From Datura wrightii (taxonomy: Eukaryota; Streptophyta; Magnoliopsida; Solanales; Solanaceae), in assembly GCA_035772735.1 (NCBI GenBank), contig JASDFA010000003.1, positions 58,834,501 through 58,898,500 on the forward strand: 64,000 nucleotides of DNA. The letters run 5' to 3'. The translations under genes were made by a program, and so were the position numbers. Under the pieces are notes generated by a model. That model worked only from the letters and a program-made list of their open reading frames with translations. It searched no databases and was not told the DNA's origin. Shown here in pieces: positions 57,026 through 64,000 of the stretch (the first letter of the stretch is position 1; each line of letters begins with the position of its first letter).

Positions 57026-58020
57026 ATTTGGGTAATTGTTGATAGACTAACAAAATCAGCCCATTTTCTGCCAGTAAGGGCTACTTTCTCTGTCGAAGAT
57101 TATGCTGAGTTGTATATCAGAGAAATAGTCAGACTGCACGGTGTTCTAGTGTCCATTATCTATGACAGAGGGGTGCAATTTACAGCTAAATTTTGGCAAT
57201 CATTTAAGAGGGGCCTGGGAACACAAATTAACCTGAGCACAGCTTTTCATCCTTAGACAGATGGGCAGGCAGAACGCACTATTTAGACGCTCGAGGATAT
57301 GCTACGAGCGTGTGTGTTGGACTTTGGGGGTAGCTGGGATGAGCACTTACCACTTATTGAATTTTCCTATAATAATAGTTACCATTAAGCTATCCAGATG
57401 GCGCCTTATGAGGCATTGTATGGGCGAAAATGCAGATATCCAGTTGGATGGTTTGAAGTAGGAGAGTCAGCACTGATTGGGCCGGATATTATTCATTAAT
57501 CAAAGGAAAAGGTAAAGCTTATCAGAGAACACATACTGACTGCTTAGAGCCGCCAGAAATCGTATGCTGATGTGCAGTGCAGAAACTTGGAATTTAATGT
57601 GAATGACTGGGTATTCTAGAAAGTCTCTCCAATGAAAGGGGTGATAAGATTCGGCAAGAAAGGCAAGCTCAGCCCGAGATTTGTTGGGCCTTATCAGATT
57701 CGCTAAAGAATAGGCCAAGTGGCATACGAGTTGAACTTACCTCCAGAATTAGAGTCTGTTCACCCAGTTTTTCCACATGTCCATGCTGAGGAAGTGTATA
57801 GGAGACCCCTCCAAAGGTGTCCCAATTCAGGATGTCCAGGTTACGGAGGAGCTGGCTTATGAAAAGGATCCAATAGCCATACTGGACAGGCAGATTCGCA
57901 GGTTGAGAACTAAAGATGTTGCTTCTGTCAAGGTGTTATGGCATAATAGGAATTGAGAGGAAATGACTTGGGAAGCAGAGGAAGATATGAAAGTCAGATA
58001 TCCTCAGTTATTTCAAACTT
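57026..58020 (+). pseudogene. Integrase core, C-terminus and chromodomain of element D, broken
   Basis: After the stop at 57023 the same frame continues: IWVIVDRLTKSAHFLPV, IIYDRGVQFTAKFW (second Asp), DGQAERTI (Glu), then IEFSYNNSYH and MAPYEALYGRKCRYP. About eight stops interrupt it, several as TAG where relatives have CAG (Gln). The SPMKGVIRFGKKGKLSPRFVGPYQI block is near 57630-57700. The chromodomain runs about 57860-58018: DPIAILDRQIRRLRTKDVA, VKVLWHNRN, a stop, EEMTWEAEEDM and YPQLFQT. The chromodomain would steer integration to chromatin marks. Confidence 0.85.
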
Positions 58021-58280
58021 AATTAGCTAGAGGTACGTTAGTATTGTTGTTTTATGAATTGGCTTATGTTATGTGTATAAATGAGATAGTTGACTCTAGT
58101 CTACTACGTGATGAATGCTATAGTATTGTGTGGAGTACCTGTATTGGACTTTTCTACATTTCAGGAATTTTGAGATAGTCCATGTTACAGGGGAAACTCT
58201 GCCAAATTTTTTTTTTTAGAATAAGTTGAGTGAGTTGAGATTCCTGCGAGCAAAAGTTTACATTCGAGGACAAATGTTCT
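58021..58280 (+). other. 3' untranslated region of element D
   Basis: A short non-coding stretch between the pol stop and the purine tract. Nothing else is seen. Confidence 0.6.
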
Positions 58281-58297
58281 TAAGGGGGGGGGGAGGA
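58281..58297 (+). other. Polypurine tract of element D
   Basis: AAGG followed by a long G run and GAGGA directly abuts TGTTACACCC at 58298. Confidence 0.85.
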
Positions 58298-60580
58298 TGT
58301 TACACCCTGTAAATTCTTGTCATTTAGATGGCCTATTCGCATGGTGGTTAAGAGTTTTATAATGACATACGTGCTAGAGAAAGGCCTGGGGGAAGACCGG
58401 ACAAGGGCCGCGTAGAAACATCGCAAGAGGAGGCCAGGCAGCCCCCCTTCTGTGATGGCCAACGTGCCACGGAGGTGAGATGCAGTCCAAAGTATATAAA
58501 GCTCCCACTTCAGTTTTTGGAGATAATTATCAGTAATTTCATGAGAGCAACCAAAAAACCAAGGGCACGAAGAGTTTCCTTGAAATTCTTTCCGTTTACG
58601 CCGTTAAACGTAGCCCAAACTCAAAATAATCTCGGGTAGTGAATTATTATGCAGCAGGGAGCATTCCTACGGAGTTAGTTTCGTGAAATTCGGCCGACGA
58701 ATTGCCATATCACCGAGCTAAGGTAAGTGGAATTGCTCCAAATTAGTGTCAATATACTCCTAGCCCTAAAGAGAGGATTTCTCCCTTCTGGACTTCCGAG
58801 AAATAGTGAGTTTTCGGCTGGTTTTCGATAAGTCAAAGTTAGGCTATATATATAATCAAAGTAGTGTTTTCTTCCAGAAAATGATGAATTTAGTTCTAAT
58901 TGCTATAAATATGACGCAGTTGGAAGAAATAGCTGGATATTGGCCGAGCTACACCAGTTAGCCAAAAAGTCAGTAACTGAGGTATGTAAAGCTAGTTTCT
59001 TCGGCAAGTTAGTAATTCTAGAATAGTAAAATAGAGTAAATTCCAGAAGAAAGTTTTAGAAGTTGAGTATTATGCCCAATGTGAATTTAGTAAGCATGTT
59101 TGAGTTATTATACCATATGCAGGATAAAATTCAGTAAATTAGTATCAGACAATGAGATATTATTCCAGACTCAGTATAATTCAGTATCAAATTCAGTTTA
59201 GTTCAGCAAGAGATTCAGAATAGAAGATCATATCATGGACAGTATTATCAGATTTATTATACATGTTATATGTGATTATTGTTGCTTGTAGAGACCTGAT
59301 TATTTTATGTGGGCACCCTTAAAGCTTCCTTGCCACCCCAGGGTTAATACCTCTGTCGACTTGCTCGCTAGAGGGTGAGGATACGTCACTCCAAGGAGTG
59401 GCATACCATTCGCCAGAGGACGAATATGGGATGCAACATTCCCCATAGCAGGGTGATCAACATTATAGCATACCCCGGTCGAGCGCTTGCGCCCAGGGCA
59501 TAGATTACATATTACAGATCACAAATCTCAGATTACAGTTTACAGGAGTTCTCCGGACTCAGATACAGCTATAGTCAGGGGCCTAGAGAGCCCAAATTTC
59601 ATACCCAGGGGGCCGACGGGATGCTCATAATTACTAGATGAGTGGAGTGAATTGTTATTTTTGGATGGCGACCCGGGTAAGGGTATATTGATTGCATATT
59701 GATTGGTACCTTCTGGCTTATGGGGGTTGGTATAGGTTCTTGTATGCTATATGTGTTATTTATTAAGTTGATGCATAGCAGGACGCCGCATTGACAGGTA
59801 TGATTCTCACCTTCTCTCCAGTACAGTTAAGCTTAGTTTAGATTCTGCCATCCCAGATAGTCTTAGCCATCTTCTGTTATTTAGTAACTATTAGTATAAC
59901 TGCCTATATTCAGTTATGTTTAGTTATTGCTTTGCATACTCAGTTCTAGTGGTACTGACGCCCATTTGGGGGCATTGCATTACTTGCCTGCAGGTACTCA
60001 TAGACGAGGAGTCGATCCCTCGTAATTCCAGCCTGTCATCAACTCCTGTCATCCGGAGCTTGATAGCTAGAGGTCTATTCTTTTATTTCTTTCTTTTGTT
60101 GTACAGTACGGGTAGGTCGAGGACCTATTCCAACCATCTTATCAGTATTCTTAGAGACTTGCTGATTGTATATTCCTTGTGGTTAGTTGTACCGGTCGTG
60201 TGAGCCCGTGTCTATGTTTTAGTTTGTTTATGATGGTCGTGTGGGGCCTTATTTAATTAATAGTTGGTGACCTTGCCGGTCACAGAGTAGTTTAGCATTT
60301 GATTCAGCGTTTCAGTGAAACTAGTCAGCATGGTGGCCTTGTCGGCCCATATATGTTACTTTATACTACTGTAATTCTTGTCAACTGTTGTTTTCTTACT
60401 GGAGGCTATAGGCCTAGTCGGCCGGAGACTATATTTACAGCTGTTATATAGCCCATTGGTTCCATGAATCCAAAGTTAGAGCCAGCCTGGCACCAGAAGT
60501 GTTTAGGCTCAGTAGTCCAGCAGTCCAGGTCTTAGTAGGGCACCAGGTGCCAGTCATGCCTCCCAAGGCGGGGCGTGATA
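58298..60580 (+). repeat. 3' LTR of element D
   Basis: It runs TGTTACACCCTGTAA to GGCGGGGCGTGATA, 2283 bp, without insertion. It gives the empty-site sequence for the solo LTR in the 5' copy. TATATAAA is at 58493-58500, with CTGTGATGGCC and ACGTGCCACGGAGG just upstream (58450-58475). The end is ATA instead of ACA through one change. Confidence 0.9.
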
Positions 60581-60585
60581 GGCAA

Positions 60586-61218
60586 TCCTTGAGAGTATGC
60601 AACATAATCCTCAAATGAGTGGCATGCTCCTCGTCTCTCTGGGAGTATATGAGAATATCATCTATGAAAAAAATCACAAACATATCCGTATATTGGTTGA
60701 ACACCCTATTCATCAAGTCCATAAAAGCTACAAGAGCATTCGCTAGTCCAAACAACATTACTATAAACTCATCGTGACCACGCCGACTCCTAAAGGTTGT
60801 CTTAAGAATGTCAATCTCCCTAACTCTGAGTTGGTAATAGTCGGATTTGAGGTCGATCTTTGAAATGCACTTAGGACCCTGAAGCTGGTCAAACAAGTCA
60901 TTAATCCTAGGGAGGGGATAATTATTCTTGATTGTGTCCTTATTCAACTACCAATAATCAATGCACATCCTAAGGATACATCATCCTTCTTCTAAACAAA
61001 AAGAATTGGAGCACCCTATGGGAACTTACTAGGTCTGATGAAACTGTTATCTAGGAGATCTTTCAATTGCTCTTTCAACTCCTTTAGCTCGGCTGGAGCA
61101 ATTCTATAGGAAGGAATGGATAGGGGCTGTGTATCAGGGGGAAACTCGATACTAAATTCAATCTCTCACTGGGGAAAGATTCCTGATAGATCATTTGGAA
61201 ATACCTCCGGATACTCAC
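60586..61218 (-). pseudogene. RT of element E, first half
   Basis: On the minus strand NKDTIKNNYPLPRINDLFDQL, SKIDLKSDYYQLRVRE (first catalytic Asp), LFGLANALVAFMDLMNRVF and FIDDILIYSQ (catalytic pair) are readable up to LHTLKDC. There the frame meets the D insertion at 60585/41345. Upstream (60960-61200) the RT start is frameshifted. Confidence 0.85.
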
Positions 61219-61700
61219 TTACAACAGGAACTGACTGAAGAGTGAGATCTCAGACATAGAATCCTTGACTCGAACTAGATGGTACACATAACCTTTGGAG
61301 ATCATCTTCCTGTCCTTGAGATAAGAAACAAAACAGCCTACAGGCATAGCTACAGTACCCTCCCCGTATAGGACTGGTTCACCCGAAAATTGAAAATCTT
61401 CTGTATGGGTTCTACAATTGACGGAGGCATAACAACAATGTAAGCAATCCATACAAAAGATAGCATCAAAGTCGATCATATCTAAATCCAGTAAGTCGGC
61501 TGAGGTGACTTTCTGAAGAATCATGACAAGGCAAGTTCTATATACCCGTCGAGCTAAAACTGACTTGCCAATAGGAGTAGAGACTAAGAAGGGTTTTGAC
61601 ATGATTTCAAGATTGATACCAAAACTAACAGCAACATAAAGAGTCATGAAATATAATGTAGCCTCTAGATCTAACAATGCATAAACATAAAGATGTAATA
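61219..61700 (-). pseudogene. Aspartic protease of element E
   Basis: The protease frame shows ALLDLEATLYFMTLYVA, where the active-site DSGAT is changed to DLEAT, then KPFLVSTPIGKSVLARRVYR, MIDFDAIFCMDCL (usually GMDWL) and SYLKDRKMISKGYVYHLVRVKD leading to RT. The changed catalytic triad shows it is inactive. Confidence 0.82.
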
Positions 61701-62950
61701 CTCATAACATACTTTTGACTATATCAGGTGATCACTCCTGCTCCTGATAAGATGAGAATGCATAGAACCTGTTCTGGCACTGTCCACCCCGCTGCACTAG
61801 AAGAGGCGCCCTGCTAAAATGGGCGAGCTACCGGAGCTACTGAAGTGATGGCTAGGGCGCATGCTCTACCATCACATTATCTAGCTGAAGAACAATCTCT
61901 GAGCATATGTTTGGGCTTCCCACACCTGAAGCAACCATCAGTTCCAAGAAAACACTCTCTAGGGTACCTCCTACCACACTTCCTACAAGCAGGAAAAGCA
62001 TGCTCCCCTTTCATGCTCCTCTGACCCTTAGAGCCTAATGCCCTGCCTCTTTGATCTCCTTACGATCTGGATGGGACACTGGCTGATAAGGGAGATCGGG
62101 CTAATGACCTCTGGTGGAACTGAGAGCAATGTCCACCATCAGATCTCTACTGGAAATGCCCATAGCTCCCTGTCCTGGCCCTCTTAGCCTCTCTCTCTTT
62201 TTTCTTCATCTTTTCTACCTCTATCTGCTAGGCATATATTATCACTCGGGATATATATATATATAAATTATCATGGAGGTCCTGCACTCCTTGAACAACA
62301 AATCTTCCATCCCATTAACGAACTTGCTCATATGAGCCCTTGGATCAGCAATCATCTCCGAAGCAGAGTTGGACTGCTGGGTAAATTCAGGGCCTACTCC
62401 TAACAATGTTATCATTTTTCTTCAAGTTGATAAACTCTATTTCCTTTTCTTCCCTTAACTATCAGGGGAAGAACCTATTCAAGAAAGCCATAACAAACTC
62501 ACCCCAACCAATGAGAATTGCACCAACTCCGCGGCTCTCCTTCTACTGCCGGATCCAAAACTAGCAACCCCCTTGAGCTAATAGGAGGCCAAGTCTGCAG
62601 TGTCTTCTCCTAAAACACCTATCACCTGGGTAATCTTCTGGACCACCTCAATAAACTCTTATGGGTCCTCATCCACTTTTTACCTATGAAAATCGGGTGG
62701 GTTCATCCTGAGAAAGTCTCGCACCCTAGCCGCTGCCGCATTCCCATTCTTGTTCACATGTGTCATAGATTGCTGATTGAATTTGGTGTTCATGGCCTGT
62801 GCTAACATCAGAAATTACGCCCTGAACTAGGCATGAGTAACCTGCTTCGGTAACAGATCAACTAGAGTTTATGGGGCTGATGCCCATTTCCATTGCCATT
62901 GCCATGACCATTTCCATTGCTATTTCTTATTCAATTGACTTGGAGGGGAG
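61701..62950 (-). pseudogene. Gag of element E, decayed
   Basis: The best landmark is a zinc knuckle, CFRCGKPKHMLRDC, on the minus strand near 61890-61935. It is preceded by a second Cys-rich stretch (ACRKCGRRYPREC, about 61950-61995). The rest of the gag core can be followed only in pieces and frames are broken. Confidence 0.65.
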
Positions 62951-63146
62951 GAATCTTTCTGCAAATGCATATAGACTGAGATAGAGGAGTAAGAGAGGTA
63001 CTTCATCACAAGACATAGATCGTGAAAGGAGGGAAGTTTCCTAAAATGTCTCATAGCCTCTTCGCCATAAGTGTGGTGTGCTTCACACCCATGAAAAATA
63101 CTCTACTTAACGTGGCTTTTAGGAACCCTAGGACACTTTAAAAACT

Positions 63147-64000
63147 AATTCTTTGATATCAAGTTTATCACGACTCGAGTTGGGACCTCGGACCAAGACA
63201 TGGGACCTGAAATCACGAATGGCTCCAAGCTAACCTATGGCACATACAAAGCATGATTAAGAGCATAGCTAAGCGAAATTAAAGTCTCAACATGATATAA
63301 GTGAAAGTCAGCACAACATATAAATACAAATATAAACACGAACCAACATCGCTAAACCATCTACATAAAGCTATCTGAAAAACCTCTAAATATCTGATGA
63401 ACTGATGGAACAACACCCCCAACTAGCTCGCTACGTATGAAACTGAAAGACATGTACAAAAGAGACATAATTAAAACTGATGTCCTTGGATCATGAGGAC
63501 TCACCAAAACTGTGATAGAACTGGACTGAGGGGAGCGAGCTAACAACGGGACTAAGATAGATCACCCGAACCTATATCATGGGTTGATATAACATATAGT
63601 AAACGGTCAGTACTTTTAATTTACCGAGTATGTAGAGAAAGTAAAACATGCTAGTAAAATGATATTTGAAATCATGTATGTAGAACAAGATATAGCATCA
63701 CAGTAAGGACATCATGCTGAAAGCCATATTCCTAAAATAGGCATAATCATGAGCTATTCATCATAAGCTGAACATAATGACCCAAGGTTTGGAAAAAGAA
63801 ATCTTATAGCATGCTATACTTGAAAACATATGTAAAAACTTGTAAACTGATAAATGGGTCAAATATTCTATAAAACATGATATCATAAGACATGGACATA
63901 AGTAACTGAAAATATGAGGAACAATGGGAGGCTTCGTTATAACCAAAACCATCACAATAGAGCTTACGTGATGCCCCAACTTTCTCACTAAAGTAGGAAG
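63147..64000 (-). repeat. Primer site and partial 5' LTR of element E
   Basis: The minus-strand TTGATATCAAAGAAT at 63147-63160 is a decayed initiator-Met primer site. The LTR starts at TATCACGACTCGAG (about 63166) and runs past the window end. It holds no gene. The small ORFs at 63361-63546 and 63761-63988 have no support. Confidence 0.65.

Larger units (their letters stand above)
41346..60580 (+). mobile_element. Chromovirus D (Tekay/Del-like), with two nested insertions
   Basis: It is flanked by GGCAA at 41341-41345 and 60581-60585, a perfect 5-bp target-site duplication. The 5' LTR is 41346-45083 (about 2325 bp without the solo LTR) and the 3' LTR is 58298-60580 (2283 bp). Order: PBS, gag, protease, [LINE], RT, RNase H, integrase, chromodomain, purine tract. 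In the first 145 bp the LTRs differ at about 14 sites, near 10 percent by hand count, so it is an old copy. All genes except a 480-codon RT-RH-integrase piece are broken. Confidence 0.9.
39186..64000 (-). mobile_element. Chromovirus E, split by element D
   Basis: On the minus strand it has part of a 5' LTR (64000-63166), a PBS near 63160-63147, gag (about 62950-61700), protease (61677-61219), RT (61150-60586), then after element D the rest of RT and RNase H (41345-40420), integrase (40420-39420) and a chromodomain end cut by element F at 39186. The reading frame across the D insertion is continuous once one GGCAA copy is removed (LHTLKDC joins QLFAKFS). All domains carry stops or frameshifts. 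The 3' LTR lies outside or was lost at the F/G junction. Confidence 0.82.

Overview
This is a 64 kb piece of plant nuclear heterochromatin made almost entirely of nested retrotransposons. I see no host gene, tRNA, rRNA or CRISPR array. The evidence for a plant is the element types: Athila/Tat-like Ty3/gypsy elements primed by tRNA-Asp (PBS read on the minus strand as TGGCGCCGTTGCCGGGG), chromodomain Ty3/gypsy elements of the Tekay/Del kind primed by initiator tRNA-Met, and a plant L1-type LINE with a DUF4283-like ORF1 and a C-terminal RNase H. The wording of the proteins suggests an asterid, probably Solanaceae; that is an inference from recalled families, not a search.

Layout, left to right. 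1-1664: decayed chromovirus pol (J, plus strand). 1665-19364: two related elements, A and B, both on the minus strand. Each carries gag, a protease, no reverse transcriptase or integrase, and an extra ORF (ORF-X) in the position where Athila-type elements carry an env-like gene. They are joined through one chimeric LTR (10027-10877). 19365-22018: fragments of older Athila/Tat-like elements (L, K). 22019-37450: chromovirus G (minus), whose 3' LTR was hit by a long solo LTR (X, 22813-32380), itself hit by a coding-free Athila/Tat derivative (H, 25005-30176). 37451-39185: the 3' end and 3' LTR of Athila/Tat element F (plus). 39186 to the window end: chromovirus E (minus), split at a GGCAA target by chromovirus D (plus, 41346-60580). 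D in turn holds a solo Athila/Tat LTR in its 5' LTR (43044-44451) and a nearly full-length LINE in its protease/RT boundary (47094-55033).

The order of events can be read from the nesting: E before D before the solo LTR and the LINE; G before X before H; J before A. Target-site duplications support four nested insertions well (GGCAA, ACGCC/ACACC, CCTAA, ATGC) and a LINE insertion more loosely. Nearly all coding regions are broken. The exceptions are the gag of A (472 aa), the gag of B (471 aa), the protease of A, and the RT-RNase H segment of D (480 codons).

The most unusual signal is a 42-bp inverted-repeat module of fixed geometry (12-bp arm, 18-bp spacer, 12-bp arm). It occurs in pairs 93-96 bp apart. 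A pair lies just upstream of the TATA box in each intact LTR of this family, and another pair lies inside elements A and B upstream of ORF-X, next to a TATA-like sequence. This suggests a cis-acting cassette shared by the LTR promoter and a possible internal promoter. Related CTCCGTG/CACGGAG palindromes sit upstream of the TATA box in LTR families of different lineages (F and D).
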